Assembly (NCBI GenBank): GCA_018340375.1
Contig: JAFFJZ010000002.1
Location: 18,432,001-18,496,000, forward strand
DNA length: 64,000 bases
DNA from: Gonatopus flavifemur
Lineage: Eukaryota > Arthropoda > Insecta > Hymenoptera > Dryinidae
Direction of reading: 5' to 3'
Numbering within the stretch: position 1 is the stretch's first letter; every line of letters begins with the position of its first letter. The notes below the pieces were generated by a model. That model had not been told where the DNA came from. It worked only from the letters and a program-made list of their open reading frames with translations, and did not search any database. Positions 22,901-30,573 of the stretch are shown here, one piece after another. The position numbers and the translations under genes were made by a program.

Positions 22901-25420
22901 GATAGTCTTTGTCAGAATCAGACCGTTGAGAATTTCGAAGTATCTTTCAAAGGAAAGGCGCAAGCTACGAAAGTATTGGATGAAGTCACGAGGAAGCTTT
23001 GCCCTCATCTTCGACACTTTGTTGTGTTTTCTTCGGTATCCTGCGGTAGAGGTAACGCAGGGCAGACCAATTATGGCATGGCCAATTCCATTATGGAGAG
23101 AATTTGTGAGAAGAGAGCGGCAGATGGTTTTCCGGCATTGGCTGTTCAATGGGGTGCAGTGGCTGATGTTGGCATTGTCGCTGATATGCAAGAGGATGAT
23201 AAAGAAATGGTCATCGGTGGTACTATACCGCAAAGGATCGCATCGTGTTTGCAAGAACTTGATGGATTCATGCAGCAAAGTAGGCCGGTCGTTTCCAGTA
23301 TGGTGGTCGCGGAAAAACGTCTTGGAGATGGCGGTGCGGTCGATATGATTGAATGTGTCATGCGTATCATGGGTGAGTTATATACGTAATTGTTTCTAAT
23401 TCCCTAGACTGAAAGTTTATAAATCGATACAAAGCTCGATTGCCTGAATTCAAAGAGCAGAAAAAGTTGGGAATGCTAAATTTGGGGCGTAGGTTCCATG
23501 GCGAAAATGATCTCATAATTTTTCTTATTTTGTCATGAAAGTCAGTCTTTCACATAAAAGTCCCATCTCATAATTTCTCAAGGAATTGGTACTTTTAGGA
23601 GAAAAAATGACTTTAATGACAAATTATGAGAACATTTTTTCCAGGGTTGCTGGGATGCTTACTCTGATTAATAATTTCATCAAAAACGAACAGAACTCTG
23701 ATCTGTTTCTGATGGAATTTTTATTAGAGATAAAGTGAATACGGACGAAATTTCGCGAGTGGATTATTAAGGAAGCATCTTCCATCGCTATTTTCAGAAC
23801 CTCCAAGTAATAAGTTCTTAAATAAATCTTCGGCATGAATTACCTATCTGCCTTTTCCATTCATAATCAAGCGTAGAGTATTCTTGAAGTGGTTAAAAGC
23901 TCTTTGCGCAGTTCAGGGGTGCAGAGCTAAAGCTTGAGGAATACGAAAAAGGAATTGACAATTTGATATTTTCCACAGGAGTGAAAGACTTGAAGACGGT
24001 TAGTTACCAATCGAGTTTAGCGGAGCTTGGCATGGATTCAATGATGGCAGTTGAAATTAAACAAACTTTGGAACGTGAATTTGAAATCTTCCTTACGGCT
24101 CAAGACATCAGAGGTTTGAACTTTGCTAAACTGACAGAAATGGCAATGAAAGAAAAAGAAAAATCCAAGAAACGTAACGTAAAGAATGCGAATGCGGAAG
24201 ACATAGAGGGTTTGAAATTGATCGTAAGATTGTTAGGTGACCAAGATGTAACCACTGACGTTTGCATCAAACTTCCGACCAAAGAATATCCTGGTAGAAA
24301 CGAAGTGTTCCTTATACCTGGAATCGAAGGCTGTGGTAGCATCTTTTTACCTGCATCCTCTCAATTGAAACCTCCAACGATTTGTTTACAATTAGGATTG
24401 AAAACTCACAATCTACGTACCATCAGCGATATGGCTAATCATTTGTTTACGGTAAGTCAATCATATTACTTTCCAGAAAATGTGTATGTTCTCTAAGTAC
24501 TTAGAAAACTATTTCACTTCAAAAATTCCACAAACAATATCAATAAATTATAGCACGTCATGGCTAGAAGTAAAGGTCGAAGAGATTTTTCGATTGTGGG
24601 TTACTCTTTCGGAGCTCTCGTTGCCATCGAACTGGTACGAAAGTTGGAGATGGAAGGTTTACAAGGAAGATTATTGCTCATCGATGGTTCACCTGACAAT
24701 ATGCTGGCTATTGCAACTCAACACCTGTCTGTCACTCAGTCAAACCAAGAACTAGAAAATAGTATTTTATTAGGCATGTTGGATATGATAGCTCCAACTT
24801 TACGTCCAGAGGTAATGATATTTAGTCATATTTTTGGAAGTTGTCGTGATTTGAATATTATATTTTGATTGCAATGATGTTTTTTCAGTTGATGAATGAA
24901 TTAGTGAAATGCACGAATTGGAATGAGAAAGTAGAAAAGATGTTGAAAAAAGCACCAACGGAAAATTTACCTCTATCATGGGAAAATCAAAAGGCATTGT
25001 GTGATGCGATTTATACAAGATTAGTCGCAGTGAGGGAATACGTTTCTTCGCCACGTCCTCCTATTAGAACACCCATCACACTGTTGAAACCAACTATGCC
25101 TTCTTCGCGTATCCAAGAAGAAGATTATGGTCTTCACAAGGTACACAGAAACCCCTGCGGTTCAACATTTTTATTTTCATACTCTATCGTTAACAAGCAC
25201 TTGGTTCAAATATGGGGTGTGGAATGATTTTCAGGTAACTCGAGAAAAAGTAGAAGTACACTACATCCATGGTAATCATGTTACCATGTTGGATGATCCT
25301 CAAGTCGCCGCTGCAATTAATGGGGACATATTGGATAGTGAAGATGAGTTCAAAGCGAGTATAATGGAGGATGGTAATATTGTAGCGTCTCTCTCAACAG
25401 AGTCACAAACAAGAGCGTAG
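1714..25420 (+). CDS. FASN: FASN-A: complete type I fatty acid synthase, 18 exons
   Basis: Join of 1714-1909, 6239-6489, 7559-7790, 8084-8502, 9717-10010, 15589-15796, 17981-18141, 18223-18540, 18607-19417, 19903-20301, 20373-21403, 21469-21710, 21787-22480, 22541-23372, 23979-24451, 24554-24811, 24889-25140, 25235-25420. All introns are GT-AG and the phases close, giving 2418 residues (animal FASN is usually about 2400-2500). It makes long-chain fatty acid from acetyl-CoA, malonyl-CoA and NADPH in the cytosol as a homodimer. Visible catalytic residues: KS Cys184, His316, His354; MAT Ser608, His710; DH His902; ER NADPH loop 1575-1583; KR Lys1891, Ser1917, Tyr1930; ACP Ser2050; TE Ser2205, Asp2231, His2372. 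Spacings agree with mammalian FASN numbering (known from the family). ATG 1714 is chosen because it precedes the KS by ~25 residues as in the two paralogues. Junctions are inferred from paralogue alignment, not from RNA. Confidence 0.95.
2888..3046. repeat. Foldback element, ~160 bases
   Basis: Starts CCCTAGTAAAAACGCGGAT and ends ATCCACATTTTTACCAGGG; arms of ~60 bases pair with about 75-80% identity by eye (GGATAAAAAT, ATGGATA, AAGAT blocks). A MITE-like palindrome. Confidence 0.55.
4687..4944. repeat. Near-perfect 258-base palindrome
   Basis: Symmetry centre between 4815 and 4816. Reading outward I found one mismatch (4812/4819) and then uninterrupted pairing through AAGCAATGAAGAAGACTG and CCGAATATCAGC out to AAAACTTAAAGTG. 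Imperfect pairing continues a further ~15 bases. A foldback or MITE insertion with almost no decay, so recent or maintained by conversion. Confidence 0.9.
6239..6489 (+). CDS. FASN: FASN-A exon 2: KS
   Basis: The acceptor is tttcacag. Encodes HPEIPNRTGKI, KFDALFFGVH and the QAHTMDP motif typical of animal KS domains, then GVFVGCCFSE. 251 bases, exactly as in FASN-B and FASN-C. It ends in phase 0 at a cag|gtaaa donor. Confidence 0.94.
6490..7558 (+). other. FASN-A intron 2 (1069 bases)
   Basis: Phase 0. Contains the TA-flanked MITE 6629-6859. Bases 6860-7558 hold nothing I recognise; the overlapping ORFs there are not conserved. Confidence 0.8.
6629..6859. mobile_element. TA-flanked MITE (CACTGGAACAA ends)
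   Basis: 231 bases with terminal inverted repeats CACTGGAACAAATATTTG / CAAACACTTGTTCCAGTG and TA on both sides, the duplication made by Tc1/mariner-type insertions. No transposase. Confidence 0.7.
7559..7790 (+). CDS. FASN: FASN-A exon 3: KS with active-site Cys184
   Basis: Encodes GITGCSRAMLANRISYWLG and VDTACSSSLYA; the cysteine of DTACSSS is the KS nucleophile that takes the growing acyl chain. 232 bases, the same as FASN-B. Ends one base into a Gly codon. Confidence 0.95.
8084..8502 (+). CDS. FASN: FASN-A exon 4: KS with catalytic His316 and His354
   Basis: Carries MEAHGTGTRVGDPEE (His316) and KSNLGHTEPASG (His354), the two histidines that drive decarboxylation of malonyl-ACP in the KS family. 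419 bases, the same as FASN-B. Phase 0 at its 3' end. Confidence 0.95.
8565..8833. repeat. Foldback MITE, partner of 14640-14771
   Basis: The left arm (GATTAAAAGAAAATTTTAATTGCCCTC...) pairs with the right arm (...AAGGACAAAGAAATTTTCTTTGAATC). The right arm is also ~75% similar to 14640-14771, both ending in (C)CCAGTGT or CTCAGTGT. A dispersed repeat present twice in FASN-A. Confidence 0.55.
8884..9277. mobile_element. Possible MITE with CCCTGTCC ends
   Basis: Short terminal inverted repeats CCCTGTCC / GGACAGGG enclosing ~394 bases with internal ATTCCGAT words. The ends are short, so this is tentative. Confidence 0.35.
9717..10010 (+). CDS. FASN: FASN-A exon 5: end of KS and linker
   Basis: Encodes IPPNLNFNTPRKD and GYVGINSFGFGGANVHVLL, the conserved C-terminal KS core, then the KS-MAT linker (LPRLVVTSGRTEEAV). 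294 bases, the same as FASN-B. Donor gat|gtaag. Confidence 0.94.
10361..11642. mobile_element. TA-flanked DNA transposon relic, 1282 bases, non-coding
   Basis: Left end CACTGAGAAAAAAAAGTCAT; the right end is its exact 20-base reverse complement; TA on each side. Consistent with a Tc1/mariner-type non-autonomous element. I see no transposase reading frame inside; the 88-residue ORF on the - strand has no recognisable domain. Confidence 0.75.
12065..12177. mobile_element. CCCGAGTGGAAAA MITE, copy 1
   Basis: Starts CCCGAGTGGAAAAC and ends TTTTCTCACTTGGG; the interior is ATATAAT-rich. Other copies are at 12521, 58831 and 59174. Confidence 0.65.
12521..12616. mobile_element. CCCGAGTG MITE, copy 2
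   Basis: Starts CCCGAGTGTAAAGATTTTG and ends CATTTTTCACTTGG. Same family and AT-rich core (TTATATATAATTT) as 12065 and 58831, but more decayed. Confidence 0.55.
12867..12998. mobile_element. 132-base element with perfect 29-base inverted ends
   Basis: Left end TGCACGATATTTCACGGTAT; the reverse complement closes the element at 12998, with all 29 terminal bases pairing. Only ~74 bases lie between the ends. Recent or selectively maintained. Confidence 0.75.
13096..13415. mobile_element. hAT MITE with 8-bp target duplication CGTGATAC
   Basis: Ends CAGTGTTTCCAC / GTGGAAACACTG, typical of hAT elements, flanked by CGTGATAC at 13088-13095 and 13416-13423 (exact). The interior is dominated by the iterated word AGGGATT (about ten near copies on the + strand). 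No transposase. Confidence 0.9.
14640..14771. repeat. Dispersed repeat, similar to 8700-8833
   Basis: Shares CATTGATAAAAAGATTTATTAG-like and AAAGAAAxxTTTCTT blocks with the right arm of 8565-8833 and ends in CCCAGTGT. The upstream part (14485-14640) may be the rest of the element. Confidence 0.5.
15589..15796 (+). CDS. FASN: FASN-A exon 6: linker and start of MAT
   Basis: Follows the 5.6-kb intron 5. Encodes RPVDVEYARLFHEIH, HLYRGYTI and the MAT entry motif PVWFVFSGMGSQW. Two codons longer than the FASN-B exon. Ends one base into a Gly codon. Confidence 0.92.
15867..16153. repeat. TTTTCAGAG-iterated element, copy 1
   Basis: Begins TCCCTGGTGAAAAAATCTC and ends CAAGGGA. Between them the words TTTTCAGA and ATTCAGAG recur about a dozen times. 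A second copy is at 34822-34983. Confidence 0.5.
16199..16331. repeat. Foldback with GTGTTTGATAT ends
   Basis: GTGTATTTGATATGCGGATAGC pairs imperfectly with GCTATCCAAATATCAAACAC. The interior is rich in GCTATAG / AGCTAAA words, recalling the elements near 62050 and 63470. Confidence 0.5.
16361..16661. repeat. ~300-base palindrome
   Basis: The outer arms CCCAGTGAACATTTTTCCCC / GGGGAAAAATGTTCACTGGG and the inner arms through GAAAGTTCTCTAATGCGTCG pair almost without mismatch around a short asymmetric centre (~16500-16525). Intronic, non-coding. Confidence 0.85.
17492..17880. mobile_element. Inverted-repeat element with CCCGACTxGAAATT ends
   Basis: CCCGACTAGAAATTTACC and the reverse complement of the right end, CCCGACTGGAAATTATC, match. 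The interior carries several CAGGACCTGACxAG and AGGTCC words. Non-coding. Confidence 0.55.
17981..18141 (+). CDS. FASN: FASN-A exon 7: MAT
   Basis: 161 bases (same in FASN-B), encoding GKMLMRFPVVAEAIKKCD through NSFVGIAAIQ. It matches the MAT segment between the GMGSQ and GHSxG motifs. The acceptor aatag is weak in pyrimidines, but the paralogue alignment fixes it. Confidence 0.9.
18223..18540 (+). CDS. FASN: FASN-A exon 8: MAT with Ser608
   Basis: Contains HIIGHSVGELGCAYADGC; the serine of GHSVG forms the malonyl/acetyl ester. The downstream AYSRG supplies the Arg that contacts the malonyl carboxylate in this family. 318 bases, the same as FASN-B. Confidence 0.95.
18607..19417 (+). CDS. FASN: FASN-A exon 9: end of MAT, start of DH
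   Basis: 270 codons plus one base. IPYHSRY carries MAT His710. FPVSRGTPMISPLIKW is the post-MAT linker. GHVIDGRNLIP is the DH HxxxGxxxxP motif with His902. The equivalent FASN-B exon is broken just downstream of this motif. Confidence 0.95.
19418..19902 (+). other. FASN-A intron 9 (485 bases)
   Basis: Phase 1. Almost half is the palindrome 19509-19712; nothing else recognised. Confidence 0.85.
19509..19712. repeat. 204-base palindrome
   Basis: CCGTAGACCCTAGAGTTACT pairs with AGTAACTCTAGGTTCTACGG, and the inner arms (CCAGCCAGACCTT / AAGGTCTGGCTGA) close on a ~14-base loop near 19610. A few mismatches only. Confidence 0.85.
19903..20301 (+). CDS. FASN: FASN-A exon 10: second half of DH
   Basis: Encodes GNTAVVTG and YKELRLRGYQYSGLFRG. 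The mammalian motif here is GYDYG with a catalytic Asp; this gene (and FASN-B) has Gln at residue 1022. Many insect FASNs appear to lack the Asp, so this may be normal for the clade. Ends WVSFMDNMLQMMILG and a split Arg codon. Confidence 0.92.
20373..21403 (+). CDS. FASN: FASN-A exon 11: pseudo-methyltransferase / structural KR region
   Basis: 343 codons between DH and ER, encoding SGGVEIRGLRA, EYKF-like and DxxSL segments, then LGFVNCLRKEPGG, QDPTAPEFSLQHPLY and NVWGSYRHM. In animal FASN this stretch is a non-catalytic methyltransferase remnant plus the structural half of KR; I see no SAM motif that would argue for activity. Confidence 0.92.
21469..21710 (+). CDS. FASN: FASN-A exon 12: start of ER
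   Basis: Begins the enoyl reductase: VHVVYAPINFRDIMLATGKL and CVIGFEYCGID, matching the MDR-type N-terminal fold. Ends two bases into an Arg codon at cag|gtatg. It is followed by a 76-base intron, against 2778 bases in FASN-B. Confidence 0.93.
21787..22480 (+). CDS. FASN: FASN-A exon 13: ER with NADPH loop
   Basis: Encodes DKWSLEEAATVPCVYATCYYAL, then VLIHAGSGGVGQAAIHLAL (NADPH loop at residues 1575-1583), VFTTVGTAEKR, DIVLNSLAEEKL and RFLEIGKFDL. 231 codons; FASN-B has only 173 because part of the domain has been replaced. Confidence 0.95.
22541..23372 (+). CDS. FASN: FASN-A exon 14: ketoreductase
   Basis: Holds the whole catalytic KR: YIILGGLGGFGLELA (NADPH loop, residues 1786-1792), Lys1891, FSSVSCGRGNAGQTNYG with Ser1917 and Tyr1930, then ERICEKR. 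Ser and Tyr are 13 residues apart, as in mammalian FASN. Ends at the ACP boundary, one base into a Gly codon. Confidence 0.95.
23373..23978 (+). other. FASN-A intron 14 (606 bases)
   Basis: Phase 1. Contains an inverted repeat at about 23511-23632 (TCTCATAATTT ... AAATTATGAGA). Otherwise unremarkable. Confidence 0.75.
23979..24451 (+). CDS. FASN: FASN-A exon 15: ACP and start of TE
   Basis: SSLAELGMDSMMAVEIKQ carries Ser2050, the phosphopantetheine attachment site. A charged lysine-rich linker follows, then the thioesterase entry EVFLIPGIEGCGSIF. Four codons longer than FASN-B. Phase 0 donor acg|gtaag. Confidence 0.94.
24554..24811 (+). CDS. FASN: FASN-A exon 16: TE with Ser2205
   Basis: FSIVGYSFGALVAIELV is the thioesterase nucleophile elbow (Ser2205). 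RLLLIDGSP carries the likely catalytic Asp2231. This domain hydrolyses the finished acyl chain from ACP. 258 bases, the same as FASN-B. Confidence 0.94.
24889..25140 (+). CDS. FASN: FASN-A exon 17: TE helical region
   Basis: 84 codons of the TE lid region (NELVKCTNWNEKVEKM ... PITLLKP). Low conservation to FASN-B except ITLLKP and EEDYxL, but both ends are in phase 0 in both copies. Confidence 0.9.
25235..25420 (+). CDS. FASN: FASN-A exon 18: end of TE, stop
   Basis: VEVHYIHGNHVTMLDDP carries TE His2372, followed by an acidic tail of about 40 residues and TAG at 25418-25420. The paralogue has the same HYVEGNH motif. Confidence 0.94.
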   Translation, partial: VTREKVEVHYIHGNHVTMLDDPQVAAAINGDILDSEDEFKASIMEDGNIVASLSTESQTRA

Positions 25421-27075
25421 TCAACGTTTCCTAGTCACATAGAAGAATTCTCAACGCATTGGGTACTTCTTCGGTGAATGTACTTGTTTCTAGTATACTA
25501 ATGGAAGTATGCGATTCAAAGTCAATGGGTCTTCCGTTAATCTGGGAAAGAAGAGAACAGCAATCACTTTCCACTGAATCATTGGGAAAAACTACTGCTT
25601 TTCACATCAGTTGTTATGCTAATTTTCCAGTTTATCTCCAAATCAACAATGAAAAACATACTTCGTAATGATATATTTTTCTCGGGATAAGAACAAAGCA
25701 ACTCACGAGAATTCTACTAGGTTTTTTTTATCGGATAACCTTTAGTTATTGATAAAATTATCATCATGACGATATCTATTTTTACCGACATATTATTGGT
25801 TTCATTACGTTCATTAAATCAATCATTAAGCATACTCATATTTGCATTAGAAAAAAATCAACAAAAATAAGGATCTTATTATATCAATTGTAAATTACGT
25901 CAATCTAAAAATTTGTATTATATTGAAAAATAAAACATGAAACTTCTGAATTGTTTTCCCATCATACCTTTCAAATATTGTGCTGATCAGGACCTGACCA
26001 GTTATCCTGTTATAAATGAAATTCTTCGAACCAGAGCTTGTACAGCTCAACCACCGATTCCCGGTGGAAGTTTGTCCCTGCTTTGTCCATCCAGTCACTG
26101 AAATTGCTCCTCCTTCCACGCTACAGAAACTACTTGGTCCTACTTTCCCGCTCCGAATATTTTTGAATTCTATTTCCCTATTCCAGAATCTACTGCCTCT
26201 ACATAGAATCTGATTCTTCTACACTGGGAGCAAAAATTCTTGGAAACACCAAAATCTTCACTTGAATACTCGTAATGAAATGATTAGTTGATTCGAATGG
26301 AATTTCGTTGAATCGATCAAGTATTCATTTTCATTGACAAAATATTTTGTACAATATTAAATATTTGTTTGATCAAATGAATATTCTGTTGATTCAATGA
26401 AACTTCATTCAAATTAATATTTTGTTGCGATTATTCAATTAAATATGTGATTGTTTCCGAAAATTTTTTCCCTTAGCGTCTGTGTTGGATTTTTTGAATA
26501 AAGCGCATTCTCTATCAATTCGAAAATGTAATTGAAAAAAAAATGTCAATTCAATTCAAATTATGTCGGTCAAACCAATAAATTTTCCATTCGAATACGA
26601 ATCTAATAATTTTACTTGATTGAAATGAAACATGCATCTCATTCAAATAAATACTCATTAATTTCATGGAATGAAGTATCTTTGGAATCAAATGAAATTT
26701 TTTTACCCACACGAATATCTATGAGGTTCCTTTTTTGAACGAATGATTTATTCGAGTGTATGAAAAATAGGGTACCCAACTAAGATTATAAGAGGAAATT
26801 CACAACAAAATTATCAAATTATTCTAGTTCTTTTCTATTGACTGGCACTGACACGTAAGCTTGATTATCAAAATATGACTTTTTAAACATTTTTTGTAAA
26901 CCAGGAATACGGAAACTTACGATTACTTTAAACAAACTGTGAGTATGAAATTTCAATCTTACCCATCACATTTTCTACAGCACTCGCAATCTTTCGTATT
27001 CTCATGTACAAATTCATTTGATAAATCTTTCTATTCCTAGTTTACTGAAAGAATGAAAAAAACTCATATTTTCAG
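25421..27075. other. FASN-A 3' flank
   Basis: Presumed 3' UTR, then AT-rich spacer. A possible decayed inverted-repeat element runs from CACTGGGAGCAAAAATT (26221) to about 26713. The ORFs at 25459 and 26016 show no recognisable product. Confidence 0.6.
25929..25934 (+). terminator. Possible FASN-A polyadenylation signal
   Basis: The first AATAAA I found downstream of the FASN-A stop, about 510 bases after it. An ATTAAA variant lies at 25813-25818. No other evidence. Confidence 0.3.
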
Positions 27076-27083
27076 GCTGCATT

Positions 27084-28275
27084 CAGGGCCGCATTAGGAA
27101 ATTTGCCGCCCCTAGGCCAGATATATGATGCCGCCCTTCTCTCAAGTATCAAAATTCACAAATAATGATTCTATACATTTATGTTATGTTTTTTCTCTCT
27201 TTTCTTTTCTTTATTAGCATTGATTCAATTTTACATTTGATAATCTTATGTTACAGCAGCTCTTCGAGCCTTCAATGCAGCGAATTCTTCTATAAGTGAA
27301 TTATAATTAATTTCTGAAACCATTTTAGCTTCAATACATAATATTGATAAAGAATTGAGTCTACATTGATTTATCGTAGATCTTAAATAATTCTTCACTC
27401 GTTTTAATACGGAAAATGACCGTTCTCCTGAACAATTAGATACAAACATACATAAGAACATTCGTAAGGCAATATTAACATTTGGAAAAAGATTCAATAG
27501 GTTTTCCTTATATAATAATTTGCACAATTCCGGAATAGATATTTTTCCAACATTAATGGTATTTAAAAATGCCTTGAGATGTACGCACTCGTTTTCGAAA
27601 GAATCTTCAAAATCTTCAGGATAACAGGTTCTAAGTTTGATTACCCACATTCGAATTTCTTCAGAATCCAACTCATAAAGATTTGTTAGAAAATCAAATC
27701 TATCGTGTAATAGTATGTAAGATTTGCAGCGTTTATCTAGTTTTTGAGAATTTTGAGTGGTAGATATAATTCTTTGTAGTTCTAACCTCGTTGAAACTTC
27801 CATAACATAAAATAAAGTAAATTGCTATTTATTCAAAGAATAGAAAGTTTAATATGTTTGTACCTTAAATGTAATTGAAAATGTGTTTGAACCTGAATTC
27901 ACGTAGGTGATTGAAAAAAACTTTCAGATATTTCTGACAGTGTAGAGTAATGCAATCGATTGCGGTTACTATCCGTATTACTCGTATGTTAGGGTACTTT
28001 CCGTGTTAAGAATGAAAAAATGATTATTGATATAATTGACATAAGAATTTAAAAAATTAATCTTCAATGAAAATTAGAATTATTTAATAAATCAAAGTTG
28101 AAGTTCAATAAGCACAAGAGGAACTGAAACTTCATAATTTTTTAATAATTAATTCACTCAATATTACCATGTATAAAAACTTCATGAAATCATATTCACA
28201 AAATATCGAATTTATTTTTTTAGTTGGTTTTTTTGGTTGGTGTTTTAGGTTGGCCTAGGCCGAAATACGCCACTG
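27084..28275 (-). mobile_element. Internally deleted hAT transposon with 8-bp target duplication GCTGCATT
   Basis: Left end CAGGGCCGCATTAGG, right end (reverse complement) CAGTGGCGTATTTCGG, with CCTAGGCC just inside both. GCTGCATT flanks exactly at 27076-27083 and 28276-28283. It carries the 3' end of a hAT transposase gene on the - strand (27246-27803). At 1192 bases it is far shorter than an autonomous hAT, so it is non-autonomous now. Confidence 0.92.
27246..27803 (-). pseudogene. hAT transposase C-terminal remnant (dimerisation domain)
   Basis: 185 residues. LRMFLCMFVSNCSGERSFSV and LKRVKNYLRSTI are the hallmark of the hAT C-terminal dimerisation region, as also seen in ZMYM1-like domesticated proteins. 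The BED finger and catalytic core are missing, and the frame starts at an internal Met. Not a host gene, because it lies inside perfect element boundaries. Confidence 0.85.
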
Positions 28276-28283
28276 GCTGCATT

Positions 28284-28900
28284 TATTCTCCGTGTAGAGG
28301 CGGGAGGGCCAAAGTAGGAGGTACACCTTGCACCTACTTTGCTCCTACGAGTGGTGACATAGAAAATTTCTACCACTTTCAGGGGCAAAGTAGGTGATGA
28401 TATCTGATTGAAACAGCTCCTACTCCCCTATTTGATACTCCTACTGAAAAGAGGATTATTAGCAGCAAAGTAGAGGCAATATTCCGACGCGGGTTCTCGG
28501 TCGCCTCTACGGCGCTTCTCCGTTCTCCGGAAATGCAACGTGGGCATAGGTGAATGTGCTGCGCGCAAGTCACATGGTAGGTGAAAATAAAAAATGAATA
28601 GCCTTCAATTTATAATTTTTATAGCTAAATTTCTCTCGTTTTGACCACGTAGAAAAATGAAATTGAATAAGTTTTCCAGTTCATATGAAGTGTAATAAAA
28701 ACTGTTGCTATGTTTCTCAATTTTCCTGGTAGATTGATTAATGATGCATTATTCTAAACTTTGAATGCGAAAAAGGATAGAATAGAATTTATTACTTGTT
28801 TAATTCACATAGAAATTATTACAAGGAGGTTCAGTGCATCCACTTATGATATCATATTGTTCTACCTTATGTTGATTCACTCTTACTTGTATTTCATACA
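28284..28900. other. Spacer between hAT element and LINE
   Basis: Bases 28290-28516 have ends CCGTGTAGAGGCG / CGCCTCTACGG and internal CAAAGTAGG hairpins, a probable MITE. Bases 28520-28900 show nothing recognised. Confidence 0.5.
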
Positions 28901-28907
28901 TTCTATA

Positions 28908-29010
28908 TATACATTTTATCTTCTAATATTTTGAACTAATTATATACATTTCATTTTCTAATATTTTAGGCTATTTATATACCTTTCCTTTCTTAATATT
29001 TCCAACTATT
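28908..29010. repeat. ~38-base tandem repeat at LINE 3' end
   Basis: About 2.7 units of TATATACATTTYATTTTCTA plus ATATTTTxxxCTATT. It sits just past the LINE ORF 3' end on the - strand, where such tails are common in non-LTR elements. Confidence 0.6.
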
Positions 29011-29041
29011 TATAGAGTATGTTTTTTTTTCACATTTTCAT

Positions 29042-29461
29042 CTACCCATTTTTTATCAACGTGGAGCTCATGAGCGCTATCAATTTCCTTATTTTGTTCG
29101 GATCTAACTTATTTAGCATTAAGAGAAAATCATATGCTACGTTTTCACTATCTTGTAGCTCAAGGAAGAGTTTCATTCTTCTTTCCGCAAATCGAGTACA
29201 TTCTGATATTGCATGTATAATATTATTATTTGCCAAACAGTATTCACAATAATCATATAAAAAGTCTTTCGAATCATACTTTTTTCCATTTATTATTAGT
29301 CTCATACAATAGTTGTTCAGTAATCTCAATTGAATTATTACTTTTTTGTGATATAAAGGTATTTTGAGATTTAAATAGTTTAAGTTTGGTAATTCATTTG
29401 TGACAAGAGTTGATATAATAGTTAAGGATGTGGAGTTCTTTTTCCCTAAATTGATAGTCAC
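29042..29461 (-). pseudogene. LINE C-terminal fragment with zinc-knuckle-like motif
   Basis: 139 residues in a different frame from the RT fragment. YCEYCLANNNIIHAISECTRF fits the C-x2-C...H-x4-C pattern at the C-terminus of many LINE proteins. It was probably joined to the RT fragment before a frameshift near 29470. Confidence 0.7.
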
Positions 29462-29486
29462 TTTCCCAAACGTTGATAAATTCTTT

Positions 29487-30449
29487 CTAGATATTAATAG
29501 ATCCGGTCTTTCTGTGCAGGACAGCTAATTCCTCATGAACTCCTCCTCGGGAGTTCTGGCATGACTTTATGTCTTCCCTCCTCAGCTGGTTTCTGAGAGT
29601 AGCTACTAGGTTATCCTTCTCTAAACTTAAACGCTCTAATGTCAAATCGTTCAGTAGTTCTGTTCTTTTCATTACCTCAAAAAATGTATCTCTCACTTGC
29701 CTGAACCAATTGAATTTATCATCCTTTCCTTCGTATTTATTTTTTATCCTGTTGAAACAAATCTTCGGGTATCTATTATCTTCCATAGCTAGTATTTTCT
29801 GCATGTAGTTTAGTATTGCTTTAAATATTGATACCTCTATTTTGTAAATACCTACTTCAAATCTAATCGCGTAGCCAGGTGTGTTTTGTGGCAAATTAAA
29901 CACTCTTTTATAAAATAAATTTTGAATTGATTCTAATTCTCTAAGGTGCTTTAAGCTCCACACAAGGGCTGCGTGCATTATTGTTGACTTGGTTAAAGCC
30001 CTATATAATCTCGTGAAAGTCGACAAGTTGGTGGTTTTCAAATTGTTTATTAAGTTAGCTGTAGGTTGGATTGCTTTTCTGCCTTTCTTTAAGAAATATT
30101 GAGTCGCTGCATTATAAGTACCCGATTGAGCAAAAGGCACTCCTAAATAGAGATACTGTTTTACAATTTCGATCTCCTCATTTTTATATAATATCGGTAC
30201 TATTTTGGACTTATGTCCATGCCCTCCTTTCTGAAACAGAATAATCTTCGTTTTTTCTGTGTTAACTGTTAGTTCGTTCAACTCAAAATATTCTTCCAGA
30301 CATTTAATTATTTTTCTGAGGTAAATTATGGAATCAGAGAGAAAAACCATATCATCTGCGAATGCCAAAAATATTGCTTCGACCAAGTGATTTAGTGGTA
30401 CACCTCTAATTCCCCTATAAATTAAGAAATCTTCAATATCATTAATCAC
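29487..30449 (-). pseudogene. LINE reverse transcriptase fragment
   Basis: 320 residues. LAFADDMVFLSDS is the catalytic YADD/FADD box. NTEKTKIILF and YLYLGVPF follow in the order seen in non-LTR RTs. It begins mid-palm, so it cannot be active. Confidence 0.85.
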
Positions 30450-30572
30450 TTTGATAACAATGTAAATATAACATTGGTTCCAAAGTAAATTTTACTCCAA
30501 TTGCATTCATGTGAGCAGTTTTGTTAAATTCACAGCAGCCAATGTAAAATTTACATAGGACTTTTTTCCGTG
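30450..30572. mobile_element. Partial copy of the 41878-42141 MITE
   Basis: Shares ATAACATTGGTxCCAAxGT and AATTTTACTCCAATTGCAT blocks with 42020-42075 and the end TTTTTTCCGTG followed by TA. The left half is missing where it meets the LINE. Confidence 0.65.
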
Positions 30573-30573
30573 T

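Larger units (their letters stand above)
28908..30449 (-). mobile_element. 5'-truncated non-LTR retrotransposon (LINE)
   Basis: On the - strand: the reverse transcriptase from the FADD box onward, the thumb and C-terminal region, a frameshift near 29470, a zinc-knuckle-like segment, then the tandem tail. The upstream RT, endonuclease and any ORF1 are missing. The 5' break abuts a partial MITE at 30450. Confidence 0.8.

Noticed and set aside
27246..27803. Domesticated hAT (ZMYM1-like) host gene
   Set aside because: The fragment lies inside exact transposon ends and target duplications and lacks the rest of the protein.
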